The translations under genes and the position numbers were made by a program. From Promethearchaeia archaeon (GTDB taxonomy: Archaea; Asgardarchaeota; Lokiarchaeia; Sigyniarchaeales; SOKP01): a stretch of DNA of 64,000 nucleotides. Positions within the stretch are counted from its first letter, which is position 1; every line of letters starts with the position of its first letter. The notes below the pieces were generated by a model. It worked only from the letters and a program-made list of their open reading frames with translations, was not told the DNA's origin and did not search any database. Positions 1 through 6,745 of this stretch are shown here, piece after piece. The stretch is taken from contig JAHQWL010000088.1 of NCBI GenBank assembly GCA_029856155.1, positions 1 to 64,000 on the forward strand. Direction: 5' to 3'.

Positions 1-512
1 ATCCAACTTGCTATTATTGATCCAACCAAGTTTGCAAAATATACGAGTCCAAAAACACTTCCATATATTACGATGAACTGCACAATTGTTAAATCTGTAA
101 GCGGATTTACCATACCAACGATTATAGGTGCTAAAATTAATATCATCATTGAATATAACGGCGCCTTACCTAAAAATTCTCCAAGAAAGATATCGTTAGG
201 TTTAACTGGAGTCGCTAAAATAATCTCTTTCTCAAGAACTTCAGATTTTCTAAACAAAACAAAGAGTGGATACATCATTGCTATCAAAAATAATGAAATA
301 AAGGTAAATTCAATTAATTGAAAAATAAGTACTTCAAATTGATAAGAATACTCTTTAACAACTTCAGGAATAATTGCATCCAAGAAAAACGGTCCAATAA
401 AAAGTCCCCAGTATAATGAGATTGAAAAAACTAAAATAAAGAATACTCGCCTATAATTTCTAAATCGACTTGTCTTGATGCGAATTTCATTTTTTGCTAT
501 TGTTTTCCACAT
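1..512 (-). CDS. Membrane protein, ABC-2-type permease-like (C-terminus outside the window)
   Basis: Reading leftward from an ATG at 512-510 gives an open frame of 170 codons that runs off the window edge, so the C-terminus is missing. The protein begins MWKTIAKNEIRI, continues with a basic stretch and then hydrophobic helices at about residues 25-47, 60-82 and 115-165. A cytoplasmic segment (KSEVLEKEIILATPVKPNDIF) lies between the second and third helices. A basic N-terminus followed by helices and a loop of the type 'LATPVKPNDIFLGE' is typical of ABC-2 export permeases, where this loop docks the ATPase. No ATPase is visible in the window. The frame stays open upstream of the ATG and a TTG lies two codons earlier, so the start is not certain. 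The class call is an inference; a membrane protein is certain. Confidence 0.6.
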   Translation of the reverse strand, partial: MWKTIAKNEIRIKTSRFRNYRRVFFILVFSISLYWGLFIGPFFLDAIIPEVVKEYSYQFEVLIFQLIEFTFISLFLIAMMYPLFVLFRKSEVLEKEIILATPVKPNDIFLGEFLGKAPLYSMMILILAPIIVGMVNPLTDLTIVQFIVIYGSVFGLVYFANLVGSIIASW

Positions 513-797
513 ATTCAATAAATGTTTACTCTTTAAATTTGTAAAATACTCTAAATTTACAGAAATAAATATAATGAATTGTTTTTCTAAAATAAAAGTT
601 TTTTAGATTCCTATGAATGTTTAGATTTTGAAAATATTAATTATTGAAAGTAAAAATTTAATTTAACATAAGAAAATCATCTGTTAAATTTAAAAAAATC
701 AGAAAAAGGTCAATTTTTTGTTAATAAATATATATTAAATTTTATAAGATAATTCTATTCAGAAGTAAAGAATCAGATTTTCAATTTTAATTTGAAT

Positions 798-818
798 AAA
801 TTAGGTATACCTAAATTT
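798..818. promoter_or_regulatory. Palindromic operator, DtxR/MntR-like
   Basis: TTAGGTATACCTAA at 801-814 is a perfect 14-base palindrome, flanked by AAA and ATTT so that near-symmetry extends to 21 bases. The arms TTAGGT/ACCTAA resemble operators of metal-responsive DtxR/IdeR/MntR regulators. It sits directly against the TATA-like element at 816-830 and upstream of genes for a divalent-cation channel, so metal-dependent repression is a natural inference. The regulator itself is not in the window. Confidence 0.55.
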
Positions 819-830
819 TTAAATATAATA
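816..830 (+). promoter_or_regulatory. TATA-like promoter element of the MgtE-like operon
   Basis: TTTTTAAATATAATA lies immediately downstream of the palindrome at 801-814. A TATA box here would put the transcription start near 850 and leave a leader of about 100 bases before the ATG at 954. A second candidate, TATAAAAA, lies at about 896-903. Only sequence resemblance supports this. Confidence 0.35.
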
Positions 831-953
831 GATTCTAATTAAAATATAAGAAGAAGACTATTAATAAATTTTTAATGAAATTCACAATAAACTAGTATAA
901 AAAATGCTCGAAAAAGATAAATTAAACTCAACCGAATCTGATGAGGATGGCAT

Positions 954-1508
954 ATGGAGTCTCAAGATTCTAAAGGCAAAATTGTCAAAGAAACCTTCCC
1001 ATCAGAAATTGTCTCGATCGTTGGCGATATCCTAGCTGGAATCATTCTATCCCTCTTAATTATACGTTTTGCGAGTTTTCTTGTTTTAATATTAATGATT
1101 CCCGCCCTTTTGTCTCTAAGAGGCAATTTAAGTGGCCCTTTTATAGCTAGAGTTTCTCGAGATTTAGTTATTGGAGCATTATCTAAGAGATCATGGCTCG
1201 AAAATGCTCTTGCTACGTATACTCTCTCACTTATCACTGCATTTTTTATTGGTATTTTCTCGATGATCTTAAATTTAGCCTTTTTCAAATTAACTATTCT
1301 CCCAATGGGGTATTTTATTCTTATTCCAATAATTACAATTCTTTTAACACTTTCTATTTCAATTCCTTGTTCTACTGGGTTAAATTATTTAGCTTTCAAA
1401 AAAGGATTAAATCCAAATAATGTAGTAAATCCTGTGATGACCGCCGTTGATGATTTTTCTACTGTTTTTTGCTTTCTTTTAACTATAATAATGCTGGGGG
1501 TGCCTTAA
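954..1508 (+). CDS. MgtE/SLC41-type cation channel, first half
   Basis: A 184-residue integral membrane protein with about five hydrophobic helices. The segment LLSLRGNLSGPFIARVSRDL matches the ion-pathway motif of MgtE/SLC41 transmembrane domains (R/K-GN followed by a polar helix and SR). The family moves Mg2+ or other divalent cations across the cytoplasmic membrane. Here only one five-helix unit is encoded and the next gene encodes the second, so the working channel is probably a heteromer equivalent to a two-unit SLC41. The start is set by GAGG at 943-946, seven bases before the ATG, with an in-frame stop just upstream. The stop abuts the ATG of the next gene, indicating translational coupling. 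Confidence 0.8.
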   Translation: MESQDSKGKIVKETFPSEIVSIVGDILAGIILSLLIIRFASFLVLILMIPALLSLRGNLSGPFIARVSRDLVIGALSKRSWLENALATYTLSLITAFFIGIFSMILNLAFFKLTILPMGYFILIPIITILLTLSISIPCSTGLNYLAFKKGLNPNNVVNPVMTAVDDFSTVFCFLLTIIMLGVP

Positions 1509-2060
1509 ATGAAATATTATATGAAAATTTTCAAAGAATCAATAATTATTGTAATTTTATCTTCACTATTGGGAATCATTTCAGGTTCAGTTTTATCTTC
1601 AAACGAAGAGATATTATCTGCTATTCCTATATTGCTCCTAATAATCCCTGCATTAAATTCACTAATTGGCGACATGTCTACGGTTCTTGTGTCAAGATTA
1701 ACGACACATCTCTATATTGGAACATTAGCGCCTAAAGTTCAGATATCAGATCGATTAAAAGAAGATTTTTATGGATTACTCATAACTACGGTGTTAAGCT
1801 TAATTTCTCTGTTATTTTTAGGCTATTTAGTAGGAATAATCTCAGGAATCAGAATTGTAAATCCACTATTAATGATTTTTGTTATATCAATTACGATTTT
1901 ATTGATTTTTTTTATTATGTTTATAGCGTTATTTCTTGGGGCTATATTTCTATTTAAGCGAGGGAGAGACCCTAATAATTTTTTAATTCCATTTGTTACA
2001 TCTCTAGCTGATTTTCTTACGCCCCTATTCTTAATTGTATTTATAATAATATTTATATAA
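1509..2060 (+). CDS. MgtE/SLC41-type cation channel, second half
   Basis: A 183-residue membrane protein homologous in layout to the preceding gene. It carries the corresponding motif ALNSLIGDMSTVLVSRLTTH, close to the SLC41/MgtE pore motif, and four to five hydrophobic helices. The acidic Asp in this motif and the GN of the first half are the positions expected near the ion path. Its ATG follows the previous stop codon without a gap. The regulatory protein at 2098 follows 37 bases later, giving a three-gene operon. Substrate is inferred from the family (Mg2+ or another divalent cation). Confidence 0.8.
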   Translation: MKYYMKIFKESIIIVILSSLLGIISGSVLSSNEEILSAIPILLLIIPALNSLIGDMSTVLVSRLTTHLYIGTLAPKVQISDRLKEDFYGLLITTVLSLISLLFLGYLVGIISGIRIVNPLLMIFVISITILLIFFIMFIALFLGAIFLFKRGRDPNNFLIPFVTSLADFLTPLFLIVFIIIFI

Positions 2061-2097
2061 AAACAAATTTATATGAAAAATGAGTGAATAAAACAAT

Positions 2098-3348
2098 ATG
2101 ACTAAACCTAGTAAAAAATTTAAGTACAAACCACTCTCTGTAAAGGATATCATTAGAGAAATGAAACAAAATATCGATTTAATGATAGATTTGGCTTATA
2201 GTGCAATTAAATTTGGAAGTAGAGAACTAGCAGATGAAACCTATAAAATGGAACAAAGAATTCATGAACTTACATTCTTACTTAATTTCCAAATTATTCA
2301 AGCACCTCCAGGAGGACTGGATGGAGCCAAGAGTTTAGAACCAATCGTTGTTATGGGATATTCTATTGATAAAATTTCTGATGCTTTATCAGATATTGCC
2401 AGAGTAGTATATATCAATAATGATATCTCGTATTTTGCTCAATTATTTAGAGATATTAGCTACGTGCCCGAACCTATTGTCAAAATAATTGTTAATAAAG
2501 GGTGTGAATTTATCGGACAAGTGAGGAAAGAAATACACTTCAGATCTAAACATGGAGTTGATTTAATCGCAATTCGTAGAGAAGGAAAATGGCTTTTTGA
2601 GAGAGATGAAACGATATTAATAGGTGATATTTTAATTGTTAAGGGAGAAATTCAATCTATAATAGACTTAAAAAAACTATGTTATGATCAAGAACCTTTT
2701 TCATTTAAAATTGGAGAAGGGGAGAAAGAACAAATCCTCGACCTTGGTAATCCAGATATTTGTGAGAAAGTTGAAGAAATCCAAAGAAATTATATTTTAA
2801 TAACTGATATTTCAGAAACTATGATAGAATTGGCACTAGCAGCGCTCTTCTTCAGTAATGAGGAAGTTTCGGAAGACGTTTTAGAAATGGAGGAATTAAT
2901 GGATGGTTTAAATTTAGCTCTTGAAAAAGATCTTCTTGATTTAGCAAAATTGGTTGAATCACCACGAGATCTTACTGGAATAATGAGAATTGTATTTAGT
3001 TGTGAATTAATAGCTGATGCTGCTGCCCATATTGCAGAAAATATTCTTAAAGGATTTGAGCCACATGGAATTTTACAGCAAGCTATTCGAGAAACTTCAG
3101 AAATTGTAGTAAGAGAAACATTATCTGAAGATTCATACTTTAAAGGCAAAACATATAATGAATTACAAGATAAACGCTATAAGCGAGGTTTTCATATTAT
3201 AGCTTTGAAAAGAGAAGATAAATGGGTATATAGCTTTAAACCAGAGTTCATTTTCGAAGAGGGAGATCTCCTTATAGGATTAGGGCCATTAGAAACAGTT
3301 ATGCAATGGAAAAAGTGTGTGAATCCAGAAAAATATAAAGAAGAATAA
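2098..3348 (+). CDS. PhoU / TrkA_C double-domain transport regulator
   Basis: A soluble 416-residue protein built as two repeats of a PhoU-like helical bundle plus a TrkA_C (RCK-C) domain. Residues about 20-110 are helical and PhoU-like. About 135-185 is the first TrkA_C domain (GVDLIAIRREGKWLFERDET, then GDILIVKGE). About 235-315 is a second PhoU-like bundle, and 335-400 the second TrkA_C domain (GFHIIALKREDKWVY, then EEGDLLIGLGP). TrkA_C domains bind small ligands and gate channels. The position after the split MgtE-like channel suggests it is the cytoplasmic gating or sensing subunit. The fused organisation is known in archaea next to such transporters. Confidence 0.75.
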   Translation: MTKPSKKFKYKPLSVKDIIREMKQNIDLMIDLAYSAIKFGSRELADETYKMEQRIHELTFLLNFQIIQAPPGGLDGAKSLEPIVVMGYSIDKISDALSDIARVVYINNDISYFAQLFRDISYVPEPIVKIIVNKGCEFIGQVRKEIHFRSKHGVDLIAIRREGKWLFERDETILIGDILIVKGEIQSIIDLKKLCYDQEPFSFKIGEGEKEQILDLGNPDICEKVEEIQRNYILITDISETMIELALAALFFSNEEVSEDVLEMEELMDGLNLALEKDLLDLAKLVESPRDLTGIMRIVFSCELIADAAAHIAENILKGFEPHGILQQAIRETSEIVVRETLSEDSYFKGKTYNELQDKRYKRGFHIIALKREDKWVYSFKPEFIFEEGDLLIGLGPLETVMQWKKCVNPEKYKEE

Positions 3349-3364
3349 AAAAAATATCATTATT

Positions 3365-3952
3365 ATGACTTCTGAAAATAATCAAGAAAGATTTTATAAT
3401 ACAATGATAGAATTAGCAAGTCAAATAAGAATTAATGCTGAAACCATTAAAAGTCATGATGTTTTAAATACAATTGATTTAATTTTACAAATTTATAATA
3501 ATAAGAACAGAATTTTTGTATATGGTGCTGGACGATCAGGATTTATTGGAAGATGTTTTGCTCAAAGATTAATGCATTTAGGTATAAAATCATGTTTTGT
3601 ATCGGATGCAGTTACTCATCAATATACAAGTAAAGATCTATTGATTATAGTAAGTGGAAGTGGAGAGACTACTTCCACAGTCGCAATCTCGAAAAAAGCA
3701 AAAAAAATTGGAGGAAAAATAATCTCTCTCAGTAATAATTCTAAAAGTACAATAGGTAAACTATCTGATTATATTATTGAAATAAAAGGAAAAAGTAAAG
3801 ATGTCGCTTTAACTCATAAATCTCTTGCACCTTATACTAGTTTATTTGATATTTCAGCTTTAGCGGTTTTAGATTCGATAGGAGGTATATTGATGGTAAA
3901 ATTGAACATCACAGAAGAAGATATTGACAAAAGGCATGCATCAATAGAATAA
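3365..3952 (+). CDS. hxlB: 6-phospho-3-hexuloisomerase (SIS domain)
   Basis: A 195-residue single SIS-domain protein. The motif VYGAGRSGFIGRCFAQRLMH and the ending EEDIDKRHASIE are diagnostic of 6-phospho-3-hexuloisomerase (PHI), which interconverts hexulose-6-phosphate and fructose-6-phosphate. In archaea lacking the oxidative pentose phosphate pathway, PHI works with hexulose-6-phosphate synthase in the reverse ribulose-monophosphate route that makes ribulose-5-phosphate and formaldehyde. The sugar-phosphate loop SGSGETTST is intact. It starts 17 bases after the PhoU/TrkA_C gene and may be co-transcribed with it. No hexulose-phosphate synthase gene is present in the window. It converges with the Nudix gene, leaving 4 bases. 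Confidence 0.88.
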   Translation: MTSENNQERFYNTMIELASQIRINAETIKSHDVLNTIDLILQIYNNKNRIFVYGAGRSGFIGRCFAQRLMHLGIKSCFVSDAVTHQYTSKDLLIIVSGSGETTSTVAISKKAKKIGGKIISLSNNSKSTIGKLSDYIIEIKGKSKDVALTHKSLAPYTSLFDISALAVLDSIGGILMVKLNITEEDIDKRHASIE

Positions 3953-3956
3953 ACTG

Positions 3957-4382
3957 CTATTTAATATTCAATATTTTTAATAATTTATTAAAAGCAATGA
4001 TATTATATTTCCATTTTAATATATTCTTTACTTCATTTTGTGAACACCATAAAAATTCTTCATGTTCATAACTTAACTGTATTTCTTTTTCTTTGTTAAT
4101 TTCAACTGCAAAACAAAAGTCTTTCATTTTTTTTAATTCCTTATTCTTATTGGTTTTGTAAGTAAAATTATAATTTAGATCAATTATTCTTTTTATTTCT
4201 TTTATTCCAGTTTCTTCATAAACTTCTCGTTTTATGGTATCATTATAATCTTCCCCTTTTTCAATGCCTCCAGATAAATGTTGCCAAAATCCTCCTCGCT
4301 CTACAGTTCTTTTTAATATTAAGACTTTAAATTGTGGATTTTTTGTAAATATAAATACTTGGACATTACTTCTATCTATCAT
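3957..4382 (-). CDS. Nudix hydrolase
   Basis: A 141-residue protein with a complete Nudix box GX5EX7REUXEEXGU at about residues 38-60 (GGIEKGE ... REVYEETGI). The preceding FWQHLSGG and N-terminal NVQVFIFTKN resemble the dATP / dihydroneopterin-triphosphate pyrophosphatase (NudB-like) branch. Nudix enzymes cleave nucleoside diphosphates linked to another group, with Mg2+ bound by the REXXEE glutamates. The exact substrate cannot be told. It is divergent from the first SET gene, with one TATA-like element between them. Confidence 0.85.
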   Translation of the reverse strand: MIDRSNVQVFIFTKNPQFKVLILKRTVERGGFWQHLSGGIEKGEDYNDTIKREVYEETGIKEIKRIIDLNYNFTYKTNKNKELKKMKDFCFAVEINKEKEIQLSYEHEEFLWCSQNEVKNILKWKYNIIAFNKLLKILNIK

Positions 4383-4408
4383 AAATATTGAATTTTACTA
4401 GCTTTTAA

Positions 4409-4420
4409 TTTATATAAATA
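4409..4420. promoter_or_regulatory. TATA-like element between Nudix and SET genes
   Basis: TTTATATAAATA lies 30-41 bases before the ATG at 4450. This fits a TATA box giving a transcript with a very short leader. The sequence is nearly symmetrical and could also serve the leftward Nudix gene, whose ATG is at 4382. Confidence 0.45.
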
Positions 4421-4449
4421 TTATATTTGGTAGTTATTTAGTGATATTT

Positions 4450-4845
4450 ATGCATGAATATATTGAAGTAAAACACATTTCTGAAAAAAAAGGTAGAGGG
4501 GCTTTTGCTAAAAAGTCAATTAAGAAAGATAGCATTATTGATGTTGCTTACGTAGTTCCTATTCCTAATAAAGACTATAAGAAAATTTATAAGACAATCT
4601 TGTATAATTATTGTTATATTTGGGAAGACCCAGAGCATATGCCCGCATTTAGAAATGCCATAACTCTCAGTGTAAGTCAATTTATCAATCATTCTTATGA
4701 CCCCAATGTAAAATATCTTTATGATTATGAAAATAAAGCAATGGAATTTATTGCTATCAAAGATATTTCAGTTGGGGAAGAGCTTGTTACAAATTATAAT
4801 GCGAGGATAGATGATAAAAGTCCTATGTGGTTTGAGGTAGAATAA
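4450..4845 (+). CDS. SET-domain protein (protein lysine methyltransferase-like), copy 1
   Basis: A 131-residue minimal SET domain. It has the N-terminal GRGAFAKKSIKKDSII strand region, the cofactor-site motif QFINHSYDPNVKY (canonical NHS-x2-PN) and the closing ISVGEELVTNYNA (canonical GEELxxDY with Asp replaced by Asn). SET enzymes methylate lysine side chains with S-adenosylmethionine. There is no pre-SET or post-SET cysteine cluster. The ATG at 4450 is preferred over the in-frame GTG at 4441 because the tandem copy has a GGTGAT Shine-Dalgarno at the matching place. The substrate is unknown; histone-like or ribosomal proteins are possible. Confidence 0.8.
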   Translation: MHEYIEVKHISEKKGRGAFAKKSIKKDSIIDVAYVVPIPNKDYKKIYKTILYNYCYIWEDPEHMPAFRNAITLSVSQFINHSYDPNVKYLYDYENKAMEFIAIKDISVGEELVTNYNARIDDKSPMWFEVE

Positions 4846-4945
4846 TTTAATTTTTTCTTAATTATTTTCTTAATAAACTTCCTTTTTTGTTACATTTCGC
4901 ATTATTTAATATTGAAGTTATATTTTATTGTTAATGGTGATATCT

Positions 4946-5341
4946 ATGAATGATCTTGCCAAAGTGAAATTCATATCTTTAAATAAAGGAAAAGGTCTTA
5001 TTGCTAAAAAAGATATTAGAAAAGGAAAGATTATTGATGTTGCGCACGTTATTTTAATTTCTAATAAAGATTATAAACAAATTAATAAAACTCTTATCTC
5101 CAATTATTGTTTCGAATGGAAAAATCCAAAATATAAATCAGAAAATAAAATAGCTCTCGCTATGACTATTTGTCAGTTTATGAATCACTCTTATAGTCCA
5201 AATGTTATATATGAGTACAATTATAAAAATGATACAATTAAATTTAAAACAATAAAGAATATTTCTGCTGGGGAAGAGCTTGTTATGAACTATAATGCAA
5301 GACCTTCCGATAAATCTCTCGTATGGTTTGATGTAGAATAA
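4946..5341 (+). CDS. SET-domain protein, tandem paralogue (copy 2)
   Basis: A 131-residue SET domain clearly duplicated from the gene 100 bases upstream. It shares GKGLIAKKDIRKGKIIDVAH, the cofactor motif QFMNHSYSPNVIY and ISAGEELVMNYNARPSDKS. Even the bases around the stop codon (TAGAATAATTTAATT) are the same in both copies, so the duplication included the 3' flank. The ATG at 4946 is chosen because GGTGAT at 4936-4941 is well spaced; in-frame TTG and ATG codons exist further upstream. Divergence between copies is concentrated in the middle insert, which in SET proteins shapes substrate binding, so they may have different targets. It converges with endonuclease IV. Confidence 0.8.
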   Translation: MNDLAKVKFISLNKGKGLIAKKDIRKGKIIDVAHVILISNKDYKQINKTLISNYCFEWKNPKYKSENKIALAMTICQFMNHSYSPNVIYEYNYKNDTIKFKTIKNISAGEELVMNYNARPSDKSLVWFDVE

Positions 5342-5342
5342 T

Positions 5343-6197
5343 TTAATTCTTCCTTAAAGATTTAAGTATTTTTAAATTCATAACATCTTCTTTTAAATTA
5401 TCACTTTTTGGGGTTTCCAATATTCCTGGCATATCTTTAAATCTTTCATCATTAATTAAGAAACTAAATGGTTCTTTTCCTATTTTCCCCTGCCCAATAT
5501 GATTATGTCTATCAACTCTGGAGCCACATCCTTTATCGGTATCATTTAAATGAAAAGCAAACAAATATTTTAAACCAATAACATCATCGAATTCATTCCA
5601 CATCTCTTCATATCTTTTTTTTGTTCTAAAATCATATCCTGATGCGAAAGAATGGGCTGTATCAAAACATACACCTATTCTATTTTTATTTTGGATTTTA
5701 TCTATAATATATTTCATATGTTTAAATTCATATCCAAGATCATTGCCTTGTCCGGCTGTAGTTTCTAATAAAATTATGACCTTAGAATCTTTTGTGTCCT
5801 CAATTAAATTATTTAATTGTTTTGCAATACGAGTTAAAGCATATATCTCATCTTCATCTTCATTTTTATTTCCGGGGTGAATATTTGCATAATCGAGTTT
5901 CAACTGATCTGCTTTTATTAATTCATCCAACATCGCTGAATAAGATTTTTCCAGCTTTTCTTGCTCTGTGCCAGCTAGGTTGATTAAATAACTATTATGT
6001 GTTAGTATCGGCCAAATATTATCTAATTCTTTTCTCTTTCCTAAAAATTTATTAATCTCTTCTTGTTCTAAAGGTTTGGATACCCACCCACGTACATTTC
6101 GAATAAAAACTTGAATTGATTCACAACTTAATTCATTTCCTACATCTAAAGCCTTATATTTACCTCCAGAAACACTCATATGTGCCCCAATTCTCAA
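5343..6197 (-). CDS. nfo: Endonuclease IV (AP endonuclease)
   Basis: A 284-residue TIM-barrel metal-dependent AP endonuclease acting in base excision repair. It nicks DNA 5' to abasic sites with three zinc ions. Family landmarks are the N-terminal RIGAHMSVSGG, THNSYLINLAG, the zinc-site strand NIHPGN, ILLETTAGQGND, GVCFDTAHSFASGYD, FHLNDTDKGCGSRVDRHNHI and the C-terminal GILETPK. The TTG at 6197-6195 is chosen as start because it gives the canonical N-terminus and lies six bases after an AGGTG Shine-Dalgarno. An in-frame GTG at 6206 overlaps that site. Only one base separates it from the SET copy 2 stop on the other strand. Confidence 0.93.
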   Translation of the reverse strand: MRIGAHMSVSGGKYKALDVGNELSCESIQVFIRNVRGWVSKPLEQEEINKFLGKRKELDNIWPILTHNSYLINLAGTEQEKLEKSYSAMLDELIKADQLKLDYANIHPGNKNEDEDEIYALTRIAKQLNNLIEDTKDSKVIILLETTAGQGNDLGYEFKHMKYIIDKIQNKNRIGVCFDTAHSFASGYDFRTKKRYEEMWNEFDDVIGLKYLFAFHLNDTDKGCGSRVDRHNHIGQGKIGKEPFSFLINDERFKDMPGILETPKSDNLKEDVMNLKILKSLRKN

Positions 6198-6482
6198 TAA
6201 AAACACCTAACCAATAATTGTATTTTGATAGATATCTATTATATACTATAATTTCTTTTTTATTGATTAATTTTATCCAATAAATCCAATTTTAACTAAA
6301 TTAAAAAACTACATATTTTCAGATTCTATAAATCTTAAGAAATATAATTGCTTTAGATAACCTCCCAATATAATATAAGAATAATTTTAAATACTTAATA
6401 GAAAATGGACTACTTTTCTTTTATAAAGTTTAAATCTTTAGATATCTATAATATTTTTCTCATTCAAAGAGGTGTGGAGATT

Positions 6483-6689
6483 TTGGAAATTGAACAACAA
6501 TTAATAAAACGTGCAATAAAATTTTTAGGGCTTATATTTATGATGTGTGGTGGTATTATAATTATTTTTAATATAATCTTCCTACCTGGTAGAACTATAC
6601 TCCTCCCGGATTTTTTACCAGATTTTATTTTTTGGATATTAATTTTTTCAGTTGGATATGCATTAGATATGGTTTCAAGAGCCCTATAG
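6483..6689 (+). CDS. Small two-helix membrane protein
   Basis: A protein of 68 residues with two predicted transmembrane helices (about residues 15-37 and 45-65) separated by a short loop LPGRTILLPDFLPDF. No family is recognised. The TTG at 6483 is preferred because AGAGGTG at 6468-6474 is spaced as a Shine-Dalgarno; the frame is open back to an ATG at 6405, which would add 26 residues. It converges with the AOR gene across a poly-T tract. Confidence 0.45.
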   Translation: MEIEQQLIKRAIKFLGLIFMMCGGIIIIFNIIFLPGRTILLPDFLPDFIFWILIFSVGYALDMVSRAL

Positions 6690-6699
6690 AAAAAAATAA

Positions 6700-6710
6700 T
6701 TTTTTTTTTT
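6700..6710 (+). terminator. Poly-T terminator between convergent genes
   Basis: A run of 11 T residues starting 10 bases after the stop of the small membrane protein, followed by another T-rich stretch. Archaeal RNA polymerase terminates at such U-rich tracts without a hairpin. Confidence 0.5.
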
Positions 6711-6745
6711 CAATTTATTTTTTGTATAAAATTTAAGAAAAGAAA

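Larger units (their letters stand above)
513..953. other. Divergent intergenic region upstream of the MgtE-like operon
   Basis: About 440 bases of very AT-rich DNA between the leftward permease-like gene and the rightward MgtE-like operon. No coding potential is visible. It contains a perfect GC-containing palindrome at 801-814 and an adjacent TATA-like element at 816-830. An ATG at 904 opens a frame out of phase with the downstream gene that ends soon after; it is not regarded as a gene. Confidence 0.6.

Noticed and set aside
904-953. ATG at 904 opening a short frame before the first MgtE-like gene
   Set aside because: It is out of phase with the channel gene and ends within it. The ATG at 954 has a proper Shine-Dalgarno.
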